Both the position numbers and the translations under genes were made by a program. DNA of 64,000 bases, taken from assembly GCA_037367355.1 (NCBI GenBank), contig CM074704.1, positions 1,240,001 to 1,304,000 on the forward strand, read 5' to 3'. The stretch comes from Neoscytalidium dimidiatum (Eukaryota > Ascomycota > Dothideomycetes > Botryosphaeriales > Botryosphaeriaceae). The notes below the pieces were generated by a model. It saw nothing but the letters and a program-made list of their open reading frames with translations, made no database searches and was not told where the DNA came from. Shown one piece after another: positions 1 to 11,146 of the stretch (position 1 is the stretch's first letter; each line of letters starts with the position of its first letter).

Positions 1-1506
1 GTGCTGGATCTCAGAGGGCTCTTTGTGGGGTTGCGCGGCGGCATGGCCTGGCATGGCATGGGTGCTGCGCGCGCGCGTCTGGCTGGCATATCGGGCAGTC
101 GACCGCCCGCCGGCCGCCGCCCGCCCGCCGACAGCAGCGCTGGTGATAGGGCTGATTGAGCGCCGCAGGCATGTCAGGGTCGCTTAGGTTGCCAGCTGCT
201 GCTAGCTGCTGGCTGCTCGGTACCGCCCCGCTGCCGGCCTGCTGTCAGCTAGCCCAGGGCGGGAGCGCTTCTCTGTCAGCGGCGTTCCTGATCAGCAGGG
301 CCAAGGCAAGGCTTCTCGTCGACTCGTCGCCAGTGCCGGCCGGCCTGGCGCAGCAGCTTCAGCGCAGCGGCAGCAGAAACCCCAGCCGCCGCCGCCGCCG
401 CCGCCGCCGCCGTTGCTGGTTGTTGCGTAACTGCTGCGCCGGCACTACCACTACCACTTGGGCCACTTGGCTGCAGCATGCGACAGATCATATCCACCGC
501 GGATTTGCGTCCGTTCAACGGCCGTGGGAATACACAGCGCTGCTGCATTTGACGATTTCCAACCTAAAACACGCGCGGGTCAGACGCTGCGGCCACTAGC
601 GCCGCCCTCTGCCTCAGGATTATGTGACCGCTCAGTCCGACCACCGCGAATCCGACGATACAGCACACGGCCGCCAGCGTCGCCAAATCTCCGAGTCAGA
701 CTCGCCCGCTGATCCGTACCACCTGATCGTGCGCCGAACGCCCGCTGAGTCGCCCGCCGCAAGCCCAGCGCCGCTGCTGCCAGAGATGCCGATCGACGCC
801 ATGTCCCAGCCGTAAGGTTCTGGGATCACAGGTGACGAGCTAAAAGCAACATGGCAAATGAGCTTCCCCTGGCCCCATGCACCCGCTGCCAATCTGCCTG
901 CCCGAGGCCTGCCCAGGGCGGAGGCTCAAAGCCCAGCGGTCCCACCCCGGCCCCCCGGCCTGCTTGCTCGGTGGGCCCGCGCCTTCCAGAAGCCACGGAC
1001 CACGCGAGGCATGGCAAGCTCCCAGAGAGAAAAAATGACCAAGAAGAGGCGGGGCAGGGATCCCAAGAGGCCCTGACTTCGCTTCCGGCCTTTCCAATTG
1101 CTCCATCCGCCTCCAAGCTCCTGTTAGTCTCAGGCACCGCAGCCGGTGCCCCTCTGATAATTGGTTTCCACATGGCCGGCTCGACACGGAACGGACGATT
1201 GTACGACGAACGGGCCGCTCCATGCATCATAGATATCGTCCGCTGGAAACCAGCATCGACACGGAGCTTCAATGTGAGCAAAGCCTCTCACAGAGTCAAG
1301 AGAGTTAGCGCCTGTGGCTCGCCATGCCATACCTGTGGAACCTCCTCTGAGAGAGTCGCGAGAGACAAGAGTCAACTGGCGGTCGAGGTAGCATATAAAT
1401 ACCCTCTCCGGCCTCCTCCCCATCATTCCCATCATCGTCACTTACTTCCCTCCGCTCCGTCCCGTGTCCACACGCCAATCTCCACTTCAACCTCCAACAC
1501 CACACC
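1..1506. other. Gene-free left flank with a CCG microsatellite
   Basis: No reading frame here has a recognisable domain or consistent codon bias. An imperfect (CCG)n run of about 28 nt lies near 385-412. The last 110 nt look like a promoter and 5' leader for the small gene at 1507: a TATA box, then pyrimidine-rich sequence leading to the ATG. Confidence 0.6.
1394..1401 (+). promoter_or_regulatory. TATA box of the small Cys-rich gene
   Basis: A consensus TATAAATA lies 106 nt upstream of the ATG at 1507, followed by a C/T-rich leader. That is a usual arrangement for a highly expressed or inducible fungal gene. The call rests on sequence and spacing only. Confidence 0.6.
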
Positions 1507-1813
1507 ATGTCTTTCAACCAATTCACCAATATCCGCCGCCATGAGATCCTCGAGCGCCTGGGAATTGAGCAGCTTCCCGCTCTGATGCCTGGCCAGGAAC
1601 ATCCGGACGTTGAGCCTGAAGAGCGCCGCCCGGAGGTTCCTCTGGTCATGCTGCCGGTGAGCCCCAATCAGTTGCGCCCCGCAGTGTCTGGAAGTGATAT
1701 CTGACGTCGAACAGGTTCCTGGCAGGAAATGCCCGTCTTGTCTTGCAAAGGGCGAGACCGTCTGGGTCATCCCGGGCAAGTGCTGTCCCGCATGCGGCAC
1801 TCCTGTGAACTAA
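1507..1813 (+). CDS. Small Cys-rich (zinc-ribbon-like) protein, 82 aa
   Basis: Two exons, 1507-1656 and 1715-1813, are split by a 58-nt intron with a GTGAGC donor, a CTGAC branch site at 1701-1705 and an ACAG acceptor. The joined frame encodes 82 residues. The acidic N-terminal half, rich in E and P, contains an amphipathic stretch (RRHEILERLGIEQLPAL). The C-terminal exon holds CPSC and then CCPAC, a C-x2-C ... C-C-x2-C arrangement that would suit one zinc ion. I do not recognise the family. No signal peptide or membrane segment is visible. The TATA box upstream and the correct exon phases support a real gene. The function is unknown. Confidence 0.65.
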
Positions 1814-2741
1814 TGGACGGATGATTGAATTTCCAGTGAGCCTCTCGGAGTTTTTCCCGCTATTTCCAAATTCCAACCAGCTGACAAGCTCCAGGCGACC
1901 TCGGAGTTCTACGGATGGAGTTTTGTTGCCTCAAAATTGCCTTCAATGAAAACTGGAGTTTTGGCGGACTGCTCGGGAGAGCGGCATCAGATTGGACCTT
2001 TTTCTTTCTAGCGTGCCAACGTCTGTGGCATTTCCAGGCGCACGGCTCAGCGTTACCGGACGGCCTTTGATGGATCGGCGCCCAAAAGTTATTTTGATTT
2101 TCTCCCCGGTTAATGGCGCGAATCAAGGTTGATGGGATATTGATCCGGGCGTGCTTCAGTCAGGGAAAATCGGAGTAACAGGTCATGCAGAACTATTCCC
2201 AACAATTCAAGTGGTCTTGCCATTGCGTCGGATACTCGACGGCTACTTTTACCATTCTCTTCACTGTACACCCTGTGGCACTTTGCTCTTTCTGGACACA
2301 TGCTGCGTGCGTTTATGATATCGAGTTTGTGTGTAATTGCCGGGAGAAGGCCTTCGTCTCGGAATGCTTCACAAAGTATTGCTCGCCTATGCATGAGTTA
2401 CATTAGCGCTGTGGCCAGTCATCCATACGATGGCACAGCCCTTCTGCGATCGCTGCAAGATTTCTGCAACTCGGATATCGTGGCAATCTGGGTCGCTCTG
2501 GCCTCGTTCTGGGCGTGATAAAGAGGAGGTTGTAGAACATCGGATGGCCTGGTCGTCAATCCAGGTCTCCCACGCAGCCAGATAATTGCCTTGGTTTTCA
2601 ATATATTCCGCTGAACGAGGGCCTTGGATTTACCAAGGACCAAGGGTATCAATTAGAAGACCGGAAATGCTGTGTGTTTTGACATCCGCCAATCGGTCGT
2701 GTGGAGAAAAGCTGGACAGTCGGCGGTCATGGCCTGCGTGC
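1814..2741. other. Intergenic, nothing recognised
   Basis: This is the 3' flank shared by the convergent small gene at 1507 and RPC25. It contains short frames without domains or codon bias. I see no RNA gene or repeat. Confidence 0.5.
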
Positions 2742-3713
2742 CTATTCCTCGGCCTCGCCTTCATCCCACCACAGCGTAGGACCAAGACCTGCTTGTGCCA
2801 TCGAAGCCTGCGAGTGTCAATCAATCTTATCTGCGGTAGCAGGTTACCCTTACTTACAATGATGCGGTACGGTGATTTCCTCTCCACTTGCGTGTCTTCC
2901 GTGGTTGGGGCTTGTGGTGACTGGTCGGTCCAAATCTCGGCCTCGACTCTGAAGCGGACTGTCTCCTCGAGATCGAAGAACAGCTCATCTCCTTGTTCTG
3001 TGACCCAGACCCAAACACGTTCGGCGCCGACACTAGAGCCGTGAGATGTGGTGTAAGCTCATGAAAGTTCAACGGCATAGAGGTGGCCATTGATTACTTA
3101 CTACTTGACACCGTCGAACAGGTTGACCGGTCCGGGCACAAAGATGTCGTCAAAGAATTCCAGTGCGACTGACAAACAGTCAATTATAGCCGTGAGGTCA
3201 GAAGGGCTACATACTCTTGATGCCCTCGTGGTCGGACCCACTAATCTTTCCCTCGATGATTTCACCTTTGAAGGGGCGAAAAACAACTAGCCTGAACTCG
3301 ACTGGAGAGGAATTCAAGTCAGCCATGCACTTCACAACGCAATGATGCACGCGCGCTGCGTTTAGCGCAGAGTGAGCGTCGTACCATTGACGTTTACGAT
3401 TCCAGTGCCGTGGCCAATGAGGCCCTCGGAAGACTTAAGGATGTCGCGGAGACAGATGCATAAGCCAACCTCCTGTATGACCTGCAGGCAGCATTGCATT
3501 AGTGAAGTCCTCGGGGGAATATTATCGGGACAGTAGCCACGTGGGCGGTCTGACTTTGTTGGCATATTTTGCGTGGATGGCATCTTTGATAGCCTGGATG
3601 CTAGACTTCTCAAACTCTTCGGGCTTGATCTGGATCAGATCCGAGATAGTGGTCTGCAAGACGTCAGAAGTGGGCACAGCATCTGGCCGGTACAGACGCA
3701 CCGTCAAGAACAT
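2742..3713 (-). CDS. RPC25: DNA-directed RNA polymerase III subunit Rpc25/RPC8
   Basis: Seven exons read complement(2742-2807, 2858-3032, 3102-3168, 3215-3301, 3385-3481, 3555-3653, 3702-3713). All phases agree and give 200 aa, close to the family's usual length. The N-terminus (MFLTTTISDLIQIKPEEF) matches the RPB7/RPC25 tip domain. The centre has FRPFKGEIIEGKISGSDHEGIK and then FFDDIFVP, the family's OB-fold (S1-like) core. The C-terminus ends GLGPTLWWDEGEAEE, the Pol III-specific WW tail. Rpc25 pairs with Rpc17 in the Pol III stalk and helps initiation at tRNA and 5S genes in the nucleus. The first intron is 48 nt and in frame, so reading through it would add 16 residues. The gene is divergent from the NUFIP-type gene at 4068. 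Confidence 0.93.
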
Positions 3714-4067
3714 GGCTGCGCATCAAGCGGAGAGTGGTATTGTTGCATCCAACCAGTGAGGGAGAAAGGTGGAAAGGAAGAGGAGAAGAGCCTAAGACGA
3801 AGTGCCACTTAAGCGAAGGTCAGCTTCGGACGCGTTAACACCTCCATTCCAAATCTGGCAGAGAGCGAGAGGGTGATTGACGAAGGAAAAGGTCAGCGGC
3901 TCGAAAAACGTCACCGCCTTCGGCCTTGGCAAAATTTCATCATACCCCTGTCGATTTTTATCCGGAGCGACCAGCGCTCTCGTCCACTTCAATCTCGCGC
4001 TCTGCCATACCGCCCCCATTGCCGCCACTCGCCGTACCCAACTAGCCACTAACTCTTTTGTCGCACA
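3714..4067. promoter_or_regulatory. Bidirectional promoter between RPC25 and the NUFIP-type gene
   Basis: These 354 nt separate two divergent start codons and must serve both genes. No clear TATA box is visible, as is usual for housekeeping promoters. C/T-rich leader sequence precedes the ATG at 4068. Confidence 0.55.
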
Positions 4068-5619
4068 ATGGCTGGCTTCTCTTTTCCACCTCCGCCACCG
4101 CCTCCGCCCAAGGCGACCGCCCATGATGCAAGCTCTGCGACGAATCAGGCACAACCTGGCACTTATGGACAGCGCCCGGGCAGAGGCGGAGGAGACAGAG
4201 GACGCGGCCGTGGCAGAGGGCGAGGCAATCAAAATCGTGGTGGATTCGCCAGAGGTGCAACTAACCATAATGCCTCGATGAACCAGTCTCTTCCACACAA
4301 TTCATTTCCGCCCCAGCGGCAACACGTCCCTGCTCAGCAGAACATGCCTTCAAACAATCCGTCTTTGAATATGGCGGCGCTGCCGGCCGGTGGATATATC
4401 AACCCAGCATTTGCACAGATGTATGCAAACGCCATGAACCATGCTCCCGCCATGCCCCGGCCATGGCTCACACAAGCACCATCAAGCCAATCTACAGGTT
4501 ATCCGACGTCCACTAAGACCACTGCGAGCCTACCTCGTCTGCCTGCAAGTCAGCGATCATCAAATAAGCCGAAGGTACAGGCCGCGCCATCCGTACCGAG
4601 TTTCGGTTTCGCTTTACCGACATTAAAGGCGCAACGCCCCCGACCGGAGAACCACGAGGAGAGCAAGAGCAAAAAGAGGAAGCATAATCAGCTTGGACTC
4701 ACTCCGCGAGGTGAGATGCACGAGGACAGTGAAGAAGATGATGCAGACGAAGAGGCCAAATTCATATCAAGTGTTGGAGCGTCAGTCTATTATACCTATC
4801 CCGACACTTTATGAGGTGTCACTAATCTACACAGGATACAATTCGAGTACAAAGGTCAATCGTCCACCTTGAAGACTCCTGACGAAATCGCCGCTTGGAT
4901 TGAGGAGCGAAAGAAACGGTATCCTACGAAGGAGCGTATTGCGCAGAAACAAAAGGAGGCAGAAGAAAGAAAGCGTGCGAAGGAGCAAGCAGACGCGGAA
5001 ATGAGAGTGAAGGAAATGCCGGAGGGTATACAGATGAAGAAGAGAAAGCGCAAGGACGGCGATGCACAGGAAAAAGCCATGAAAAAGGCTGAGAAGCTGC
5101 GGGAGAAATTGCGGCAAGCTGAGGAAGCAGTGGCACGGGCAAAAGCAAAGAAGGAATCCCACAAGATGGCAGAAGCAGTACCGAGAAAGAGCCTTGGCAT
5201 CAACTATGAAAGCGAGGAGAGCGCAAAGCTGAGCGCCGATGAAGGTACAAGTTCACTCGCGGAAAGTTCTTCCGAGGTATCAACAGACTCAGACTCCGAA
5301 GACTCATCTTCTTCGGATGACGATAGCGATGATGGCCCTCCGGAAGAGGAGTCTTCGTCGAAGCGGCCATTGAAGGTGCATCTCCCCAACCGAAAGGCTC
5401 CTCCTGCGAAGCCTACGCAGCCTCGCCGAGGCAAGCCTAATGAAGGTTACAAGAGAATGACATTGCATGAAAGGGTAAGTCTATTCTCTTTGTCCTGTTT
5501 TAAGGGAGGCATTAGACACTGAGTTGGGCAAACAGTGGGTCGAACAAGAGCGCCAGCAAGAAGCAGAGCTCGTGCTACGAGCTATCAAATATCTAGGCCA
5601 GAACGGAGTGCTAGCTTGA
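4068..5619 (+). CDS. NUFIP1/Rsa1-type box C/D snoRNP assembly protein
   Basis: Three exons (4068-4780, 4835-5474, 5536-5619) encode 478 aa. The N-terminus has a poly-proline run and an RGG-rich segment (about residues 38-62), then a Q/N/P-rich disordered region and a basic KKRK stretch. Right after the first intron comes the conserved NUFIP core, about residues 238-280: IQFEYKGQ ... DEIAAWIEERKKRYPTKERI. A long basic coiled coil, a Ser/Asp/Glu acidic tract (near residues 355-385) and a conserved C-terminal helix (LVLRAIKYLGQNGVLA) follow. NUFIP proteins bridge Snu13/15.5K and the R2TP chaperone while box C/D snoRNPs form in the nucleus. The family call rests on the WIEERKKRYPTKERI motif. The orthologue name is not fixed, as yeast Rsa1 is very divergent. 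Confidence 0.85.
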
Positions 5620-6122
5620 ATTGACCATGGGTGCATGAATTCGGGCACAGACAGGAAATTCTATAATGAGACGGATTCTATTTACCATAGCATCGATACC
5701 CCGGTCAAGTATTAGACAGGGGCTAAGTGCATGATCAGAAGCGGAGGTTAAAAGTGGCACGAGAAACTTTGTCTAGATAGTATGTGCTCGGGCGCGGCTC
5801 TCGATAGCCAAGGAATTGAGTCAATCATCAAAATCGTACCGAGGAAACTGTAACTGTCTCCGCTGTCGCTGCGGGGTTTGCAGACCACGCAGTGCACAGG
5901 TGCTTGAGGCGGGGGAGCTGTTATCCCAATCGGGCAGGACCCTGAACTGCGCCACAGCGCCACTTGCAATCGGGCCAAGCTAATCTTATCGCGCGTCGCT
6001 GCCTCCAGATTTTCGGAGCTGCTGCCACTACAACCACCGCCGCCGCCTTCAACTCAACCTCCGCGACGCCGCAACCTTGCGCATCTCCCTTTCGACAAAC
6101 ACTACCGTGCCACGCAAGCACA
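5620..6122. other. Intergenic, promoter of the Rex1-type gene
   Basis: About 500 nt lie between the NUFIP-type stop and the chosen ATG at 6123. The frame stays open upstream to an ATG at 5964, but those extra 53 residues are low-complexity Ala/Thr and look like translated leader. No other element was recognised. Confidence 0.5.
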
Positions 6123-8456
6123 ATGGCTGGCCAGAAGCGCAGTCATGAAGAGTTCGCCGAGGGCGACCCTGCGCTCACTGAGTCAAAACCTCGCCCGCAG
6201 CAGGCGCGCGGCGCGTCCACCGATGGGACAAGCAGCGCCGACGGATGGGAGACATACGAGAGCAAGGGCACCAAGAAGCTCAAGAAAGTCCCTGGCGAGA
6301 AGTCTAAGAACTATCCGTCCATCACCCACTCGCCGACGGCCCGCTTGCAGACCACTGTTAAAATCAGCGATCTGCAGAACCTCATCCTCTACATACTGTC
6401 CGATGCAACTGCACCTCGCTGGGTCGCCGTCAGCAATCAGAATCAGATAAGAAGAGTTGTCACTGTTATGGTACCAGGTCTCGAATCTGGCATGTTCGAT
6501 GGAAGCATTGCGCTGGGCGAGGCTGGCCAGCAAGACGTCGTAGCACAGCGCAGCAAGGACATGGACAAAAGCAGTGTCTCGCCTGATGATTACTATCCTA
6601 CCCAGCTTATCGCAGAAAAGCTTCCCGAACCTTTGAGGCCTTTTGCAGAGATGTTCTCGCATATCTGGCCCGTCAAGAGCCCTGGCGATGACAAGTACTC
6701 GAAACTCTACTCGCCCTTACAAGCTATTCTGACAACTCCCCTTCCCAAGCCGAGAGACGCTAAAAAGAAAGGCCCTCAGCCTGCGAAGGATCAGGGCTGG
6801 AAGAACAAACGCACGCCCATCACGAAGTTCATCACTAAGTTGGACCAAATACTTGAGGACAACGATGACTGGACGGTACACCCGGCTATGTGCACAACAG
6901 AAGAGGAAAGGAGAGATAATCACAATAGAAGGCTGGCAAAGGAGAGGGATAGCGCCCACGGCTGGGTCGATACCGCTGTTACATCGTTGGCGGAGGGCGA
7001 TGCTCTGGATAGCGAAGTCCAAGGTGGCAGCGTGACAGTCGGCAGAAAGGTACTTGCCGTCGACTGTGAGATGTGCAAGACTGGCGAACAAGATTTCGAG
7101 CTTACTCGCATCAGCATTGTCGATTGGGATGGAGAAGTTGTCATGGATGAGCTGGTGAAGCCCGAACGCCCGATCACCGATTACCTTACGCCTTACTCTG
7201 GTATTACCGAGGAGAAGCTTGCAGGCGTCACCACTACACTTGCAGATATTCAGAAGCGTCTTCTCGAGATCATTACACCCAAGACAATTCTTGTCGGTCA
7301 CTCCATCAATTCAGATCTCAATGCGTTGAAGATGACCCATCCTTTCATCGTGGACACCGCCTTCATTTATCCCCACCCGCGAGGCCCGCCGCTGAAAAGC
7401 TCGCTCAAATGGCTGGCACAAAAGTATTTAATGAAGCAGATCCAACAGGGTCACGGTAGTTCTGGTCACGACTCCGTCGAGGACGCCCGCAGTACCCTCG
7501 AACTCGTCAAGCAAAAATGCGAGAAGGGCGAGCTTTGGGGTACCGGCGACGCGAACAACGAGTCTATCTTCAAGCGTCTCGGTCGGTCCCGTAAGCCGAA
7601 GAATCAGTCGACAAGTGCCGGCGAGGAGTTCCGGACGGGTGCGGTGGTCGACTGGGGCGATCCAAGTCGCGGGTTCGGTGCTCAGGCTGATGTATGCTTC
7701 GGCTGTAAGAACGATGATGATGTCGTCAAAAACATCCACGCTGCGGTTACGGGCCAACCTGTTGCCGGCACATCTGGTCGTCCTGGAAAGGGCGTAGACT
7801 TTGTCTGGGCGCGCATGCGCGAGCTGGAAGCTGTACGGGGCTGGTGGACGCGGACGAAGACTCAGGATAATGCCCAGCTGCTAGCTAACGCTCTCGGTGG
7901 TAACGGAAAACCCTTGGTAGAGACTGCCAGTGCCGAAAGCGCAAACAAGGAGGATGAGATCGCCACAGCGTCGACGGAGGACACTGTTCAGGATGACAAT
8001 GTGTCGAAGCCCGAGGAGCCTCCCGTGGACGTCATACATTCGACTTATGGTGATGCAAACGAAAACATCGTCACCGCAGAAGCCGCCACTGTAGAAACCA
8101 CAGCCGGTGCTCAAACCGCAGCTGAATCAGACGCCGCAGCCGTGACGTCCTCGGCCACGCAGGACGACAACAGCCCAACCCCTTCCGAACTCGCCGAAGT
8201 CGTACGCAAGACAGCGCAACGTCTTAAGCAGATCTACGAATCGCTTCCGCCGTGCACCGCCTTTATCGTCTACAGCGGCAGTGGCGATCCGCGCGAGACG
8301 ACCCGCCTGCAGCAGATGAGACAGCAGTTCCAGCGCGAGTACAGGGTCAAGAATTGGGACAAGCTCAGCGTCCAGTGGACGGATACGGAGGATCAGGCGC
8401 TAAGGAAGGCGTGCAAGAAGGCCAGAGAGGGCGTGGGTTTCGTCGTTGTGAAATGA
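6123..8456 (+). CDS. REX1: Rex1-type RNA 3'-5' exonuclease (DEDDh)
   Basis: One intronless frame gives 777 aa from the ATG at 6123, whose context ACAATGG is better than that of the in-frame ATG at 5964. The DEDDh exonuclease core spans about residues 312-465: VLAVDCEMCK (catalytic D and E near 314-316), HSINSDLNAL (D near 398) and GHDSVEDARSTLEL (H and D near 447-452). The N-terminal 300 residues carry a Lys-rich nuclear-type segment and a conserved fungal Rex1 region. The C-terminal domain (PPCTAFIVYSGSGDP ... GVGFVVVK) is also typical of fungal Rex1. In yeast, Rex1/Rnh70 trims 3' ends of 5S rRNA and tRNA precursors in the nucleus. It lies between the NUFIP-type gene and RPP1, both also in small-RNA maturation. 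Confidence 0.88.
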   Translation: MAGQKRSHEEFAEGDPALTESKPRPQQARGASTDGTSSADGWETYESKGTKKLKKVPGEKSKNYPSITHSPTARLQTTVKISDLQNLILYILSDATAPRWVAVSNQNQIRRVVTVMVPGLESGMFDGSIALGEAGQQDVVAQRSKDMDKSSVSPDDYYPTQLIAEKLPEPLRPFAEMFSHIWPVKSPGDDKYSKLYSPLQAILTTPLPKPRDAKKKGPQPAKDQGWKNKRTPITKFITKLDQILEDNDDWTVHPAMCTTEEERRDNHNRRLAKERDSAHGWVDTAVTSLAEGDALDSEVQGGSVTVGRKVLAVDCEMCKTGEQDFELTRISIVDWDGEVVMDELVKPERPITDYLTPYSGITEEKLAGVTTTLADIQKRLLEIITPKTILVGHSINSDLNALKMTHPFIVDTAFIYPHPRGPPLKSSLKWLAQKYLMKQIQQGHGSSGHDSVEDARSTLELVKQKCEKGELWGTGDANNESIFKRLGRSRKPKNQSTSAGEEFRTGAVVDWGDPSRGFGAQADVCFGCKNDDDVVKNIHAAVTGQPVAGTSGRPGKGVDFVWARMRELEAVRGWWTRTKTQDNAQLLANALGGNGKPLVETASAESANKEDEIATASTEDTVQDDNVSKPEEPPVDVIHSTYGDANENIVTAEAATVETTAGAQTAAESDAAAVTSSATQDDNSPTPSELAEVVRKTAQRLKQIYESLPPCTAFIVYSGSGDPRETTRLQQMRQQFQREYRVKNWDKLSVQWTDTEDQALRKACKKAREGVGFVVVK

Positions 8457-9559
8457 GGGATGACGATGGCATTGACGATGGGGGTGCACGGAGATATGGG
8501 TTAGTGGACCGTGTACTTTTTTGCTAAGACGTAGTTAGGGATTCTGCTATCCTGCGAGGCTGGATATCGGTCCCTGTATGGTTTGAGGAGAGTTATCGGA
8601 ACAGTGCATGCATTAGATGGACGGGAGCGAGGACAGGTCGATCATTTCCATCGGCGGCATGCAATAAGCTGTAAGATTACAACAGCAACAGAAATAGATG
8701 AACAATTCAAGTGAGGTCGGTCTCTTGTGAAGTCTAATCATAACGAACAATGTCTCGCCATTGTGCAACAGAGTTCGTGCTCAAACCATGACCTTCTCTT
8801 TGGGCGTTATCCGCAGTCAGTTGTGAGAGACTCATCGAGCCCACCCAAGTCTGCAAATGCTGGCTTCTTTTTCTCATGGAGAGTTCGTCGGGGGGTTACA
8901 CAGAGCTATAGAATAACCTGACGTTCATCACCCCCGGATGAGCCAGTCTCGATGGGATGTGGTGCGCATGGGTACACTCGTGCTAGGAATTCGTCGGATT
9001 AGAATAGAAGTGGTGTATTGTGCAGATTTCTTGATCATTTCAGAATATGTAGGGGAGCAGCGCTTATGACCGGACACTAGTAGGCTCATGACGAGATAGG
9101 GTAAGCGTGTCCAATCAATGGCTTGGGCTTCGAGATGATGTAGATAAGCGAAAGGGATGAGACTGTAGCAATGAGCAGGAGAAGGCATTTCAGCGGGGAT
9201 CGGAGAAAATTGATGTAATAGACAATACAGCACGTGAAACGGTCAGAAATTCCGGCCTAAATAGGCTCATTCAGGCGGATTGGTATATTTTCAGATGTGG
9301 ATATCTATATCTCCTGTTTCGGACACTACTAACGTGTAATGTCCTCCAACTACTTCGGATTTACTTGCTTCCTGGAGACTTCCGTCGTCACTCTATCATT
9401 AGCGAGACCTTAAGCCCGACGCATGTTGTAGCAGCGGCGCTGGACGTTGTGTAGCGCCGCGTAATATCTGGAGCTGGAAGGTGCGGATATGCAGGAGGGC
9501 GGCATTGTCTGCTCCTTCATGTATGGTTGGGTATTCAGAATTTACAGTCGTGTAGATGT
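8457..9559. other. Intergenic between convergent REX1 and RPP1
   Basis: About 1.1 kb of lower-GC sequence holds the 3' ends of both genes. I find no frame with domain content, no RNA gene and no repeat. Confidence 0.55.
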
Positions 9560-10603
9560 TCATGAAGTATCCATTGACTCCGCAATGGCGGCCTTGTTGT
9601 CTTCGCTGGGCTGGGCAGCCTTGGTGCCTTCGAGGCGTGCTCTCTTGGCTTGCTTCTTGAGCTGGCTCTTTGACAATACCTTCCCCGGCTCGTCGGTGTT
9701 CTCAGCAGCCTTCAACATGCCGTCGGCCTTGCGCTTTTGACTTTCTTGCTTGTTCTTGGCCTGGTTCTCCTTCTTTTCGGGTTTCTCGCCCCCGTAGACG
9801 ACGTCGATGACGCCTCTGAAGCTCGTGCGCTTCATCTGGGCGCTGACGACGACAGCCCGTGCCTCCTTTGACACAGATTCGTTGCCGCGCTCTTGCCCCA
9901 GGCCCCATACGTTGGCAAGATTGATAATATCGGCGGGCGCTCGGCACCCGACAGCAGACTTGGCCTCGCTGCTTATTATCAGACCCCTACCTCTTGTAGC
10001 ACGAATCAATTGCGTCGTATTCATGATGAGGTTTCTCCGTGCAGAGCTGTCCTTGGCCATGACTCCCGGAGCGTAGCATATCTCGAACCTCACTCCGCGT
10101 TCGATGGCCTGCGACAGCATCTTGAATTTGAAAAAGAAACCGAGGCGCTGGGTCATGTCGATGGAGATTACATCGCAGTCCAGAGATTGGCATGCTTGCT
10201 GCAGCGTCTTCTCGTCGACGGGTCTCACGGCGAGAAGGTCGTAGGCTTGGGCGAGATTGCTGATGCGGTGGTTCTGGGCAGTATCGGCGAGGACGAGATT
10301 ACAGCGGCGCAGGACTCGCAGATTCTTGGGAGTAGGAAAGGGCAGCGGATCGGGGATCGGGCAGGTCTGCTTTGGTCAGTGCTGGGAAGTAGTGTTTCAG
10401 AGTCCTCCAGGCGGTACCAGGTCGGCTGGAAGCTTGCCGGACAGCGTATGGGACAGAGCGACGACACTGTAGCCCACTGCGAGACGTTAGGCGCGTCAAC
10501 TTGACCATTCGGGGAATCGGAACGCACGATCAGCGAGGAAGGTAATGGTGCGCGGCAATTCCGGATCCTTAGCGGACCAGGGCAGGTTCAGGTCGTAGAA
10601 CAT
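9560..10603 (-). CDS. RPP1: Ribonuclease P/MRP subunit Rpp1 (RPP30 family)
   Basis: Three exons, complement(9560-10366, 10418-10476, 10528-10603), are joined by two 51-nt introns and encode 313 aa. The start MFYDLNLPW is the RPP30 signature. It is followed by TITFLADLGYSVVALSHTLSGKLPADL and a conserved PTPKNLRVLRRC segment. Further motifs are YDLLAVRPVDEKTLQQACQ, CDVISIDMTQR and GVRFEICYAPG, which belong to the PHP-like TIM-barrel of the family. The C-terminal 80 residues are Lys/Glu/Gln-rich and probably disordered. Rpp1 is a shared protein of RNase P, which removes tRNA 5' leaders, and RNase MRP, which processes pre-rRNA. The gene is divergent from CK2 alpha over about 540 nt. Confidence 0.92.
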
Positions 10604-11146
10604 CGCTGCGAGGCCAGCAGAGGATCGTCGAGTGTTGGAGGGTACAGCTGTCGCAAAAATTGTCGGGTCTTCTTATGCGGCTCACTGGGACCCTGATGCG
10701 AGCGGGCGGGAGATTGGCGGTCCGTCGCGCGCGCAGTTCATGCGGGCCGCCAGCTTTAAAAGCCAGGCGAGAACCCCATCGAGAGGGGCGCAGAGCAGCT
10801 GAGTGCAGGTAGAGTAGTAGGCCTGGAGAACGCGAGAGTAATGCTGCGGTTCGAGCTTGCGCAATGGTTTTGGCCTAAGGCTGCGAGCAGCAGGGATGCC
10901 GGTGATCGCCGAGGCCGCCCCGCGTTCGACGACAGAGGCTCAACCACCACTTCAAACCACAGCCCGCCCGCACCCGCCCAACCACCACCACGACCCCGCC
11001 GCTTCCGCACCACCGCTGCTGTTGCCTCTGCCGTTGCTGTTGCCGCAGTCGCTGCCTCCCTCGCCCTTTCCGCCTTCCCCGAGATCCCCCAAAATACCGC
11101 CAGGGTGTCGGAGATACGAGTGGAAAACCTGGAACCAGCGCCCAGC
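10604..11146. promoter_or_regulatory. Bidirectional promoter between RPP1 and CK2 alpha
   Basis: A 543-nt GC-rich spacer lies between two divergent starts. It has long C-rich and CCG/CTG-rich stretches toward the CK2 side, probably leader sequence. Frames that read through it are compositionally biased and show no domain. Confidence 0.5.

Noticed and set aside
5964..6122. Upstream in-frame ATG for the Rex1-type exonuclease
   Set aside because: The extra 53 residues are low-complexity and the ATG at 6123 has the better context. Kept as an alternative only.
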